Shown here: positions 53,972 to 62,588 of the stretch, piece after piece
Position numbering within the stretch: position 1 is the stretch's first letter
Layout of the letters: the number at the start of each line of letters is the position of its first letter
From: Herbaspirillum sp. LeCh32-8
GTDB lineage: Bacteria > Pseudomonadota > Gammaproteobacteria > Burkholderiales > Burkholderiaceae_D
NCBI RefSeq assembly: GCF_017814915.1
Contig: NZ_JAGIPZ010000001.1
Location: 683,559-747,558 of the forward strand
Direction: 5' to 3'
DNA length: 64,000 bases
The notes under the pieces: generated by a model
The model's database searches: none
Told to the model about the DNA's origin: nothing
Seen by the model: the letters and a program-made list of their open reading frames with translations, nothing else
Program-made: the position numbers and the translations under genes

Positions 53972-56173
53972 ATGGAAATCAAAGTCAACTTCCTCGACAA
54001 GCTGCGTCTTGAAGCCAAGTTCGACGACTTCACGGTCATCGCCGACCAGCCCATCCGCTACAAGGGCGACGGCTCGGCCCCAGGTCCTTTCGATTACTTC
54101 CTGGCGTCGTCGGCGCTGTGCGCGGCTTACTTCGTGAAGTTGTACTGCAACACCCGCAACCTCTCGACCGAGAACATCCGCCTGTCGCAGAACAACATCG
54201 TCGATCCGGAGAACCGCTACAAGCAGATCTTCAAGATCCAGGTCGAGCTGCCGGCCGATTTTTCGCAGGCCGATCGCAACGGCATCCTGCGTTCGATCGA
54301 GCGCTGTACGGTCAAGAAGGTGGTGCAGGAAGGGCCGGACTTCGTCATCGAAGAAGTCGAGAACCTGGACGCCGACGCCCAGTCGCTGCTGACGGTGAAG
54401 CCCGACGCCGACGCCAGCACCTACATCCTGGGCAAGGACCTGCCGCTGGAGCAGACCATCGCCAACATGTCGGGCCTCTTGGCTGACCTGGGCATCAAGA
54501 TCGAGATCGCGTCCTGGCGCAACATCATTCCCAACGTGTGGTCGCTGCACATTCGCGATGCGCACTCGCCGATGTGCTTCACCAACGGCAAGGGCGCGAC
54601 CAAGGAAAGCGCGCTGGCCTCGGCGCTGGGCGAGTACATCGAGCGCATCAGCAACAACCACTTCTATGCCGGCTCCTACTGGGGCGAAGAGATCGCCAAC
54701 GCCGAGTTCGTGCATTACCCCAACGAGCGCTGGTTCAAGCCCGGCCGCAAGGACGCGCTGCCCAAGGAGATCCTCGACAAGTACAGCCTGGCGATCTACA
54801 ACCCGGACGGCGAGCTGCGCGCCTCGCACCTGGTCGACACCAACTCCGGCAATGCCGAGCGCGGCATCTGCTCGTTGCCGTATGTGCGCCAGTCGGACGG
54901 CGAGGTGGTGTATTTTCCGTCCAACCTGATCGAGAACCTGTTCGTCAGCAACGGCATGAGCGCCGGCAACACGCTGGCCGAGGCGCAGGTGCAGTGCCTG
55001 TCGGAGATCTTCGAGCGCGCGGTCAAGCGCGAGATCCTGGAGGGCGAGATCGCCTTGCCGGACGTGCCCGCCGAGGTGCTGGCCAAGTACCCCGGCATCG
55101 TGGCCGGTATCAAGGGGCTGGAGGAGCAAGGCTTCCCGGTGCTGGTGAAGGATGCCTCGCTGGGCGGCGCCTATCCGGTGATGTGCGTGACGCTGATGAA
55201 CCCGCGCACCGGCGGCGTGTTCGCCTCGTTCGGCGCGCACCCTAGCTTCGAGGTGGCGCTGGAGCGCAGCCTGACCGAGCTGCTGCAGGGCCGCAGCTTT
55301 GAAGGCCTGAACGACCTGCCGCAGCCGACCTTCGAGAGCAACGCCGTCACCGAGCCGAACAACTTCGTCGAGCACTTCATCGACTCCAGCGGCATCGTGT
55401 CGTGGCGCTTCTTCAGCGCCAAGGCCGATTATGAATTCGTCGAGTGGGACTTCACCGCCCAGGGCGAGAACGCCAACGCGGAAGAAGCGGCGACCCTGTT
55501 CGGCATCCTCAAGGAAATGGGCAAGGAGGTCTACACGGCCGTCTACGACCAGCTGGGCGCCACCGCGTGCCGCATCCTGGTGCCGGGTTTTTCCGAGGTC
55601 TACCCGGTGGAAGACCTGATCTGGGACAACACCAACAAGGCGCTGCTGTTCCGCGCCGACATCCTGAACCTGCACCAGCTGGACGACGAGGCGCTGGAAG
55701 ACCTGCTGGAGCGGCTGGAGAACAACGAGCTGGACGAGCACTCGGACGTCGCCACCCTGATCGGCATCGATTTCGACGAGAACACCGAATGGGGCCAGCT
55801 GACCGTGCTGGAACTGAAGCTGCTGATCCATCTGGCGCTGCAGCAGCACGAGGAGGCGCACGACTTGGTCGGCGCTTTCCTGCAGTACAACGACAACTCG
55901 GTGGCGCGCGGCCTGTTCTACCAGGCCGTGAACGTGGTGCTGGAAGTGGCGCTGGACGAAGAGCTCGAACTGGACGACTACGTGGTCAACTTCCGCAAGA
56001 TGTTCGGCGACGCGCGCATGGACGCGGCGCTGGGCTCGGTGGACGGCAGCGTGCGCTTCTACGGCCTGGCGCCCACCAGCATGAAGCTCGAAGGGCTGGA
56101 CCGCCACCAGCGTTTGCTGGACAGCTACCGCAAGCTGCATGCGGCGCGGGCGAGGGCGGCTGCAGTCGCTTGA
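53972..56173 (+). CDS. OsmC-YcaO fusion protein
   Basis: A 733-residue fusion. Residues ~1-135 form an OsmC-like peroxidase domain with both expected cysteines (Cys50 in FLASSALCAAYF, Cys112 in ERCTVKK). Residues ~165-600 are a YcaO ATP-binding domain (NGKGATKESALASALGEYIERIS; LAEAQVQCLSEIFERAVKRE; FGAHPSFEVALERSLTELLQG). The acidic C-terminal ~130 residues look helical, as in E. coli YcaO. YcaO enzymes activate peptide amides with ATP; E. coli YcaO assists RimO methylthiolation of S12. No precursor-peptide or rimO gene is adjacent. The fusion could deal with oxidised or sulfur-containing substrates. Confidence 0.88.
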   Translation: MEIKVNFLDKLRLEAKFDDFTVIADQPIRYKGDGSAPGPFDYFLASSALCAAYFVKLYCNTRNLSTENIRLSQNNIVDPENRYKQIFKIQVELPADFSQADRNGILRSIERCTVKKVVQEGPDFVIEEVENLDADAQSLLTVKPDADASTYILGKDLPLEQTIANMSGLLADLGIKIEIASWRNIIPNVWSLHIRDAHSPMCFTNGKGATKESALASALGEYIERISNNHFYAGSYWGEEIANAEFVHYPNERWFKPGRKDALPKEILDKYSLAIYNPDGELRASHLVDTNSGNAERGICSLPYVRQSDGEVVYFPSNLIENLFVSNGMSAGNTLAEAQVQCLSEIFERAVKREILEGEIALPDVPAEVLAKYPGIVAGIKGLEEQGFPVLVKDASLGGAYPVMCVTLMNPRTGGVFASFGAHPSFEVALERSLTELLQGRSFEGLNDLPQPTFESNAVTEPNNFVEHFIDSSGIVSWRFFSAKADYEFVEWDFTAQGENANAEEAATLFGILKEMGKEVYTAVYDQLGATACRILVPGFSEVYPVEDLIWDNTNKALLFRADILNLHQLDDEALEDLLERLENNELDEHSDVATLIGIDFDENTEWGQLTVLELKLLIHLALQQHEEAHDLVGAFLQYNDNSVARGLFYQAVNVVLEVALDEELELDDYVVNFRKMFGDARMDAALGSVDGSVRFYGLAPTSMKLEGLDRHQRLLDSYRKLHAARARAAAVA

Positions 56174-56202
56174 GTTGCCGGCCAGGTAGTGTGATCAAAC
56201 AA

Positions 56203-56230
56203 AAAGCCCGCGACAATCGCGGGCTTTTTT
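56203..56230. terminator. Bidirectional terminator
   Basis: AAAGCCCGCGA (56203-56213) pairs with TCGCGGGCTTT (56217-56227), with T runs on both strands. It serves the OsmC-YcaO gene and the convergent cupin gene. Confidence 0.93.
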
Positions 56231-56261
56231 CATGTGCCTTGGCGAGGGGATATGCCGGCGA

Positions 56262-56624
56262 TCAGGCGCCGCGCTCGACGATCACGTAATGCTTGCGCAC
56301 CGGCTCCACCACTTCAAACACGCCCTTGAAGCCGGCCGGGATGACCATGGCGTCGCCCGGACCGGCCTCGGCGGCGTAGCCTTGCTCGTCAATGACGCGG
56401 CAGCGGCCTTCCAGCACGCAGAAGTATTCATCCTTGTTGGGCGCGAAGGCGATGCGCCAGCTGCCTTTTTCGCAAGCCCAGATGCCGGCGTTGACTTCGC
56501 CGCTGGCGCTGGTGAAGTGGTTCCAGGTGGTGCGCCTGGGATTGCCGTCCAGGCGGCGCTCTTCGCGCGGATGGTCGACTTCGGGCGCGGGGGACTGCAG
56601 GCGGAATTCGGTGATGGCGGGCAT
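56262..56624 (-). CDS. Cupin domain protein (DUF861/EutQ-like)
   Basis: A 120-residue single-domain cupin. It contains TTWNHFTSASGEVNAGIWACEKGSWRIAF, the first cupin motif region around KDEYFCVLEGRCRVIDEQG and GDAMVIPAGFKGVFEVVEP, as in COG3450/DUF861 proteins. The ATG at 56624 was chosen because the open extension is arginine/proline rich. Ligand and metal are unknown. It is divergent from the hydrolase gene with palindromes between them. Confidence 0.8.
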   Translation of the reverse strand: MPAITEFRLQSPAPEVDHPREERRLDGNPRRTTWNHFTSASGEVNAGIWACEKGSWRIAFAPNKDEYFCVLEGRCRVIDEQGYAAEAGPGDAMVIPAGFKGVFEVVEPVRKHYVIVERGA

Positions 56625-56703
56625 GGTCGTGGGCGGGTAAAGCGGAACAGGCCGGCAGTGTAACAGGCGCGACCCGGCCGGCACAGGCCCGGCCGATTCA
56701 TAA

Positions 56704-56730
56704 ATTGGATTTACCAATGGAGTAATTCCA
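56704..56730. promoter_or_regulatory. Overlapping palindromes, possible operator
   Basis: ATTGG-N5-CCAAT (56704-56718) overlaps TGGA-N5-TCCA (56718-56730). They lie between the divergent cupin and hydrolase genes. A TATAAG follows at 56758. Confidence 0.5.
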
Positions 56731-56772
56731 ACTGCCTAGGTGCATTTCCGGTCGGGGTATAAGATAGCCCGC

Positions 56773-57696
56773 ATGACCACTTCCACGCTTTCGTCGGCCC
56801 TGCCGGCGCTGTTTCAGGGCTTCGCCGCCCATCGCCTGCCCACGCCGGACGGCCAGCACATCCATGTGCTTACCGGCGGCAGCGGGCCGGCCTTGCTGAT
56901 GCTGCACGGGCATCCGCAGACCTCGGCCATCTGGCATAAAGTCGCCCCGGCGCTGGCGCAGCATTTCACGCTGGTGCTGGCCGACTTGCGCGGTTACGGC
57001 GACTCCGACAAGCCGGCCGGCGACGCGGCCCACACGCAGTACAGCAAGCGCGTGATGGCGGCGGACATGCTGGCCGTGATGCAGGGGCTGGGACACGCGC
57101 AGTTCTCGGTGCTGGCGCACGACCGCGGCGCGCGGGTGGCGCACCGGCTGGCGGCGGACCATCCGCAGGCCGTACGGCGCATGGTGCTGCTGGACATCGC
57201 GCCGACGCTGGCCATGTACGAGCAGACCAACAACGATTTCGCCCGCGCCTACTGGCACTGGTTCTTCCTGATCCAGCCGGCGCCGCTGCCGGAACGCCTG
57301 ATCGAGGCCGACCCGGCCGCCTACGCGCGCGACGTGATGGGCCGGCGCAGCGCCGGCCTGGCGCCATTCGATCCGCGTGCGCTGGCCGAGTATGTGCGCT
57401 GCCTGGCGTTGCCGGGTACGGCGCATGGCATCTGCGAGGATTATCGCGCCGCCGCCGGCATCGATCTGGAGCATGACCGGGCCGACCGCGATGCGGGCCG
57501 CAAGCTGTCCATGCCGGTGCTGGCGTTGTGGGGCGAGCAGGGCGTGGTGCATAAATGCTTCAAGCCGCTGCAGCAGTGGCAGCGCGTGGCTGCCGATGTA
57601 CGCGGCCATCCCTTGCCCTGCGGGCATTACATTGCCGAGGAGGCGCCGGACGCCTTGCTGGCGCAGGCGTTGCCGTTCTTGCTGGATGGGCGCTAG
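56773..57696 (+). CDS. Alpha/beta hydrolase, fluoroacetate dehalogenase-like
   Basis: A 307-residue alpha/beta hydrolase. The oxyanion motif HGHPQT precedes the nucleophile Asp117 in AHDRGARVAHR; Asp141 and His285 complete the triad. Arg118 and Arg121 match the carboxylate-binding arginines of fluoroacetate dehalogenase. His162-Trp163 in YWHWFF and Tyr224 in EDYRA match its halide pocket, with nearly identical spacing. Many family members act on other haloacids or epoxides, so defluorination is a prediction. It is divergent from the cupin gene and stands alone. Confidence 0.85.
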   Translation: MTTSTLSSALPALFQGFAAHRLPTPDGQHIHVLTGGSGPALLMLHGHPQTSAIWHKVAPALAQHFTLVLADLRGYGDSDKPAGDAAHTQYSKRVMAADMLAVMQGLGHAQFSVLAHDRGARVAHRLAADHPQAVRRMVLLDIAPTLAMYEQTNNDFARAYWHWFFLIQPAPLPERLIEADPAAYARDVMGRRSAGLAPFDPRALAEYVRCLALPGTAHGICEDYRAAAGIDLEHDRADRDAGRKLSMPVLALWGEQGVVHKCFKPLQQWQRVAADVRGHPLPCGHYIAEEAPDALLAQALPFLLDGR

Positions 57697-57780
57697 AGGC
57701 TGGCGACTCGGGGAATTCCAGCATGCCGCCTAGTGCTGCTCAGTCAGCTGGACGACGGCTGGCGATGTGTTACGAACGAC

Positions 57781-57942
57781 GCTGGGCCCCTGCTTTCGCA
57801 GGGACGACAAGTTTTTCTCGATTCAAATCTCCCTGAGTCTTCAAGCCTTTCTCAACTCAATTCTTCCCCAATTCAGATTTTCCTCAATCTGCAGGTATTC
57901 CCCAATCGGCTTCCGTCGCCTCTGCGAAAGCAGGGGCCCAGC
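57781..57942. repeat. Pair of inverted palindromic repeats (REP-like)
   Basis: GCTGGGCCCCTGCTTTCGCAG at 57781-57801 is in effect repeated in perfect inverse orientation at 57922-57942 (arm of 21 bases each). Partial pairing continues outward for about eight more positions. Each arm also contains its own small palindrome (CCCTGC-TTTC-GCAGGG). The ~120 bases between are CT/AT-rich with repeats of TCAAT/CCCCAAT type. Confidence 0.88.
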
Positions 57943-57997
57943 GGCGTTTGTCGCGCACCGCTTCCCTCCGGCTTGTTGATACGCCGCAGCAAACAAA

Positions 57998-58028
57998 AAT
58001 GCCGTTCAGCGTCTGCCTGAACGGCATT
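57998..58028 (-). terminator. Terminator of the DUF1801 gene
   Basis: AATGCCGTTCAG (57998-58009) pairs with CTGAACGGCATT (58017-58028). On the minus strand it is followed by TTTTTGTTT. Confidence 0.9.
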
Positions 58029-58078
58029 GTCGTATCGTCGCGGCCATTTCCGTTTCCGGTCCCGGCGCGGCCAGTCGC

Positions 58079-58471
58079 TCAGGCGCGCTTCGCCTTGCCC
58101 GCTTTGTTCAGCGCCGCAGCCGCGTGAATCAGCGCCTTGAAGGCCGCCGCGTCCAGTACATCGCCTTCGTGGATATCGATGGCGCGGCGGGTGTTGCCCT
58201 CCAGCGAGGCGTTGAACAAGCCGGTCGGGTCAGCAACCGAAGCGCCCTTGGCAAAGGTCAGCTTGAGGATGTTCTTGTAGCTCTCGCCGGTGCAGAGGAT
58301 GCCGGCGGCTTCCCATACCGGCACGCCGCGCCATTTCCATTGCTCGACCACGTCCGGTATCGCCTCCTTGATCAGCGCGCGCACCCGCGCCAGCTGTTCG
58401 CCGCGCCAGTCGCCAAGCTCGGCGATACGGGCGTCGATGAGGGCGGACGGCGTGGTTTCCTGATTCGTCAT
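58079..58471 (-). CDS. DUF1801 domain protein
   Basis: A 130-residue protein of the DUF1801/YdhG-like family, seen from LIDARIAELGDWRGEQLARVRALIKEAIPDVVEQWKW and GVPVWEAAGILCTGESYKNILKLTFAKGA, with a Lys/Ala-rich C-terminus. Related small proteins resemble the iron chaperone frataxin-like fold. The function is unknown. It is transcribed alone between two intergenic regions, in the same direction as the downstream-lying AraC gene. Confidence 0.85.
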   Translation of the reverse strand: MTNQETTPSALIDARIAELGDWRGEQLARVRALIKEAIPDVVEQWKWRGVPVWEAAGILCTGESYKNILKLTFAKGASVADPTGLFNASLEGNTRRAIDIHEGDVLDAAAFKALIHAAAALNKAGKAKRA

Positions 58472-58533
58472 GCAGCGTCTCCTGATGATCTGGTTGTATT
58501 GGGCGGCAATTCTATTCCCCGCACGCGCGGTCG

Positions 58534-59493
58534 TCAGTGCGACGACACGAATGGCGAGCCCGCGTGCGGCGGCGGGATGGCGAACTCGGCCTTCATGCGG
58601 CGCACTTCTTCCACCGGACTGCGTCCGAACAGGCGCTTGAATTCGCGGCTGAACTGGGACGGACTTTCATAGCCGACCTCGCCGCTGGCGGCCGCCGCAG
58701 TGATGCCGTTTCTCACCATCAGCAGCCGTGCCTGGTGCAGCCGCGTGGACTTCAGGTATTGCATCGGCGAGGTGCGCGTGACGTTGCGGAAATGCGCATG
58801 GAAGCTCGGCACGCTCATGCCGGATTCGCGCGCCAGGCTGTCCACGTCCAAGGCCTGCGTGTAGGCGGCATGGATGCGGCGCAGGGCGCGCGCGATCTTG
58901 CCGAACTGGCCCTGCATCGTCAGCGCGGCGCGCAGCGAGTGGCCCTGTTCGCCGGCCAGCACGTGGAAGTAAAGCTCGCGCACCAGCGATGGACCAAGGA
59001 TGGCCGCCTGCATCGGATCCGACATGGCTTGCAGGAAGCGCAGCACCGACGCCTGCATGGACGCATCCATCGGCGTGGATAGCATGCCGCGCGGCTCGGA
59101 CGGCGCTGCGCCGCCGTGGCGGTCGATCTCCAGCATCAGGTCGGCTGCCAGGCGGAAGTCGAGGTGCATGTAGATCGCCAGCAGCGGCTCCGCGGCGCTG
59201 GCGTCGGTCTCCATGGTGAAGGGCACCGGCACCGACACCGCGAGGTAATGGCTGGCGTCGTACAAATAAACCTCGTCGCCGAAGAAGCCGCGCTTGCGGC
59301 CCTGGCAAACGATCACGATGCCCGGGTCGTACAGCACCGGGGTGGTCGCCAGCGGGCGGTTCGAGCGCAGGAAGCGCACGTCCGGCAGGGCGCTCAAGTT
59401 ATAGCCCTCGTGCGGCGCCAGGCGCGCCAGCAGTGACGTCAGGGTGGGGTTCGGGTGGCGCTGCTGGGCTTCAGGGGGAATCTTTTGTTTCAT
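58534..59493 (-). CDS. AraC family transcriptional regulator
   Basis: A 319-residue activator. The N-terminal ~170 residues form an AraC-type cupin (RPLATTPVLYDPGIVIVCQGRKRGFFG). The last ~110 residues carry two helix-turn-helix motifs (LARESGMSVPSFHAHFRNVT; GEVGYESPSQFSREFKRLFGRSP). The ATG at 59493 was chosen over one at 59526. It is divergent from an aldehyde dehydrogenase gene 104 bases away, which it probably regulates. Confidence 0.93.
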   Translation of the reverse strand: MKQKIPPEAQQRHPNPTLTSLLARLAPHEGYNLSALPDVRFLRSNRPLATTPVLYDPGIVIVCQGRKRGFFGDEVYLYDASHYLAVSVPVPFTMETDASAAEPLLAIYMHLDFRLAADLMLEIDRHGGAAPSEPRGMLSTPMDASMQASVLRFLQAMSDPMQAAILGPSLVRELYFHVLAGEQGHSLRAALTMQGQFGKIARALRRIHAAYTQALDVDSLARESGMSVPSFHAHFRNVTRTSPMQYLKSTRLHQARLLMVRNGITAAAASGEVGYESPSQFSREFKRLFGRSPVEEVRRMKAEFAIPPPHAGSPFVSSH

Positions 59494-59597
59494 AGGATCA
59501 GGCAAGGATTTGATATTCCAGGCCATCGATATTCAAGTTCATGAATCCTATCATTCAATCCGTGTTCCGCGACTCCCTTCACATCAAAGGATAGTAA

Positions 59598-60980
59598 ATG
59601 ACGATTACCGTATTCAACCCGGCCGACGGATCGGTGGCGGGTGAGGCTCCCTTCATGTCCACGGCCGAGGTGCAGGCCGCCATCGACCGCACCTGTTCCG
59701 CTTTTCCGCGCTGGTCGCGTGCGTTGGCCAAAGAGCGCAGCGCGCTGCTGCGCCGCTGGTTCGAGCTGGTGAGCGCCGACCGGCGCCTGTTCGCTGAAAC
59801 CATGGTGCGCGAGAACGGCAAGTGCCTGTCCGAGGCGCGGGGCGAGATCGACTACGGCCTCGGGTTCATCGAGTGGTATGCGGAAGAAGCCAAGCGCGTC
59901 TATGGCGACACCCTCCCCAGCCATGCCGCCGATGCCGCAGTGATGGTGGTGAAGCAGCCGGCCGGGCCGACGGCGGCGATCACGCCGTGGAATTTCCCGT
60001 TCATGATGATCACGCGCAAGATCGCCACGGCATTGGCGGCCGGCTGCACCATGATCATCAAGCCTTCCGAGGAGACGCCGCTGACGGCTTGGCTGCTGCT
60101 GGACTACGCGCGCCGCGCCGGCATCCCCGAGGGCGTGTTCGAGATGGTGACCGGCGACCCCAAGGCGATCGGCGCGCTGTTCACCGGAGACGAGCGCATC
60201 CGCAAGATCTCCTTCACCGGCTCGACGGCGGTGGGCAAGCTGCTGGCCTCGGCCTGCGGGCAGGGGCTGAAGAAGATGACGCTGGAGCTCGGCGGCAACG
60301 CGCCGTTCATCGTCTTCGACGATGCGCAGTTCGACGATGCCATCGCCGGGCTGGTGAGCGCCAAGCTGCGCAACTCGGGGCAGGTGTGCATCTCGCCCAA
60401 CCGCGTGTTTGTGCAGGCGGGCGTGCATGATCGCTTCGTCGCGGCGCTGACCGATAAGGTGGCGCAGATCCGCGTCGACCAGGGCATGCAAGAGGAGTTC
60501 GTGGTCGGCCCGTTGATCAACCGCGCGGGTTTCGACAAGGTGGCCGCATTGGTGGACCAGGCGCGGGAGCAGGGCGCCAATGTGGCGCTGGGCGGCGGCG
60601 CGCATGCCAAAGGCGGGCTGTTTTACGAGCCGACCATTCTCAGCGGCCTGCACGATGGCATGCAGCTGGCGCAGACGGAAATCTTCGGGCCGGTCTTCGC
60701 CATCTATCGCTTTGAGGACGAGGAGGAAGTCATCCGTCGCGCCAACGCCACCGAATACGGTCTGGTCGCCTACGCCTATACGCGTGACCTCGGCCGCGCT
60801 TTCCGCCTCTCGCAGCAGATCGAGGCCGGCATGGTGATCCTCAACTCCGGCTCGGTGGGCACCGCCTCAGTGCCGTTCGGCGGCGTCAAGCAATCCGGCT
60901 ATGGGCGCGAGGGGAGTTACTACGGCATCGAGGAGTATGTCGAGGTCAAGTACGTGCTGATGGCGGGGTTGCAGCGCTGA
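59598..60980 (+). CDS. NAD(P)-dependent aldehyde dehydrogenase, succinate-semialdehyde type
   Basis: A 460-residue aldehyde dehydrogenase. It shows the cofactor region ITPWNFPFMMITRKIATALAAG and FTGSTAVGKLL, the catalytic Glu in LELGGNAPF and the catalytic Cys in NSGQVCISPNR. The C-terminal PFGGVKQSGYGREGS is typical of succinate-semialdehyde (GabD-like) enzymes. The substrate is inferred; no gabT is nearby. AraC-type control from the divergent neighbour is likely. Confidence 0.9.
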   Translation: MTITVFNPADGSVAGEAPFMSTAEVQAAIDRTCSAFPRWSRALAKERSALLRRWFELVSADRRLFAETMVRENGKCLSEARGEIDYGLGFIEWYAEEAKRVYGDTLPSHAADAAVMVVKQPAGPTAAITPWNFPFMMITRKIATALAAGCTMIIKPSEETPLTAWLLLDYARRAGIPEGVFEMVTGDPKAIGALFTGDERIRKISFTGSTAVGKLLASACGQGLKKMTLELGGNAPFIVFDDAQFDDAIAGLVSAKLRNSGQVCISPNRVFVQAGVHDRFVAALTDKVAQIRVDQGMQEEFVVGPLINRAGFDKVAALVDQAREQGANVALGGGAHAKGGLFYEPTILSGLHDGMQLAQTEIFGPVFAIYRFEDEEEVIRRANATEYGLVAYAYTRDLGRAFRLSQQIEAGMVILNSGSVGTASVPFGGVKQSGYGREGSYYGIEEYVEVKYVLMAGLQR

Positions 60981-61020
60981 GCGGACGGGCGCCGCCGCCC
61001 GCTGCCGGACAACTGATCGC

Positions 61021-61767
61021 TTAGCGGCCCACGGTGGCGGTCGGGCGCACCACGATCTCGTTGACGTCGACGTCGTCCGGCTGCTCTACCGCGTAAGCGA
61101 TGGCGCGGGCGATGGCGTCGCCGTCCAGCGCAATGCGGCGGTATTCGCGCATCAGCGCCTGGGTGGACTCGTCGGTGATGGTATCGGCCAGTTCGGACTC
61201 GACCACGCCGGGGCAGATGCTGGTCACGCGGATCTTGTCGTTCTCCTGGCGCAGGCCGTCGGAGATTGCGCGCACCGCGAACTTGGTGGCGCAGTAGATG
61301 GCGGCAGTCGGCGAGACCGCCAGGCCGCCGATGGACGACACGTTGATCACCTGGCCGGCGCCTTGCGCATTCATGCGCGGCAGCACGGCGGCGATGCCGT
61401 GCAGCACGCCGCGGATGTTGACGTCGATCATGCGGTTCCACTCGTCCAGCTTCAGCGCCGCCACCGGCGAGAGCGGCATCACCCCGGCGTTGTTGACGAT
61501 GACGTCGACCCGGCCGAAGCGTTCGGCGGCGGCGTCGGCGAAGGCCTGCACGTCGTCCATGCGGGTGACGTCGAGCGCACGCAGCTCGACCGTGCCGCCG
61601 GCGGCGCGGATCCCGGCGGCCAGCTGTTCGAGGCGGTCGGTGCGGCGCGCGCCGATCATCAGTTGGTGGCCGCGCGCGGCCAGCAGGCGTGCCGCGGCCA
61701 GGCCGATGCCGCTGCTGGCGCCGGTGACGAGGATGACCTTGGAAGAGGTTGCGATTTGCTGATTCAT
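61021..61767 (-). CDS. SDR family NAD(P)-dependent oxidoreductase
   Basis: A 248-residue classical short-chain dehydrogenase. It has the cofactor motif TGASSGIG near residue 16, NNAG, the catalytic Ser in VINVSSIGG and the YCATK Tyr-Lys pair. AAGGAG seven bases before the ATG at 61767 fixes the start; the longer open frame upstream is ignored. It is convergent with the aldehyde dehydrogenase, 40 bases apart. Substrate unknown. Confidence 0.92.
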   Translation of the reverse strand: MNQQIATSSKVILVTGASSGIGLAAARLLAARGHQLMIGARRTDRLEQLAAGIRAAGGTVELRALDVTRMDDVQAFADAAAERFGRVDVIVNNAGVMPLSPVAALKLDEWNRMIDVNIRGVLHGIAAVLPRMNAQGAGQVINVSSIGGLAVSPTAAIYCATKFAVRAISDGLRQENDKIRVTSICPGVVESELADTITDESTQALMREYRRIALDGDAIARAIAYAVEQPDDVDVNEIVVRPTATVGR

Positions 61768-61962
61768 GGCATTGCTCCTTTGACATGGCCGCACCGGACT
61801 GATGCGGCGATGCAGGCATGATAGGAAGCGACGACCCCGGCGAACATGCACGGGGTTCCGCGATTTGCGCCTATTTCTCCATACCTCGGTTTCCCCCGTT
61901 TCCCATGCTTCGGCGTACGGCAAGCCGGCGGTTGTCGGCAGGGCTGCTCCCGGCATACAATT

Positions 61963-61981
61963 GGGAATAATTCGCATTAAC
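61963..61981 (+). promoter_or_regulatory. Possible Fur box upstream of the FecI-like sigma factor
   Basis: GGGAATAATTCGCATTAAC matches 12 of 19 positions of the Fur consensus and lies 53 bases before the sigma gene. Iron control of fecI-type genes by Fur is well established. Confidence 0.55.
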
Positions 61982-62033
61982 ATCCACCAGCGACAACAAG
62001 GGCGGCGCCTGCAGGCGTCGGCAGGGAGCAGCC

Positions 62034-62570
62034 ATGTCCGGCGCAGAATCGGTCTTGCAGCAGCAACTGGGTTCGCTTTATCGCAGCCATCACGGCTGGC
62101 TGCATGGCTGGCTGCGCAAGAAGCTGGGCTGCGGGCATCATGCCGCCGACGTCGCGCATGACACCTTCCTGCGCATCATCGCCTCGCGCGACGCCTTGCT
62201 GGGCATGCGCGAGCCGCGCGCCTTCCTGACCACCACCGCCAAGCGCCTGCTGATCGACCAGGCGCGCCACGCCGCCATCGAGCAGGCCTACCTGGCTGAA
62301 CTGGCGCTGCTGGCCGACAGCCTGCCGGGCTATCCGTCGCCGGAAGAGACCTTGCTGGCGGTGCAGGCGCTGCAGCAGATCGGCGCCGCGCTGGAGGGGC
62401 TGGCCGACAAGCCGCGCGAGGCCTTCCTGCTGCATTACCTTGAAGGGCAGGCGCAGGGCGAGGTGGCTGCTGTGCTGGGCGTATCGGTGCGCATGGTGCA
62501 CAAGTACCTGGTCAAGGCCCTGCTGCATTGCCGCCACGCCTGCCCGGCGCTGGATGAAGCCTCGCTCTGA
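62034..62570 (+). CDS. ECF sigma factor, FecI-like
   Basis: A 178-residue ECF sigma factor. Region 2 is SLYRSHHGWLHGWLRKKLG...AADVAHDTFLRIIASRD and EPRAFLTTTAKRLLIDQAR. Region 4 is ALEGLADKPREAFLLHYLEGQAQGEVAAVLGVSVRMVHKYL. This is the iron-starvation subgroup. The FecR gene and a TonB receptor follow, forming the standard cell-surface signalling trio. Confidence 0.95.
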   Translation: MSGAESVLQQQLGSLYRSHHGWLHGWLRKKLGCGHHAADVAHDTFLRIIASRDALLGMREPRAFLTTTAKRLLIDQARHAAIEQAYLAELALLADSLPGYPSPEETLLAVQALQQIGAALEGLADKPREAFLLHYLEGQAQGEVAAVLGVSVRMVHKYLVKALLHCRHACPALDEASL

Positions 62571-62588
62571 TCCTTGCCGCTCGCGCCC

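Larger units (their letters stand above)
57697..58078. other. Intergenic region with inverted palindromic repeats
   Basis: These 382 bases carry no gene. They hold a 21-bp inverted repeat pair (57781-57801 and 57922-57942) around AT-rich sequence, and the terminator of the DUF1801 gene. Confidence 0.75.
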
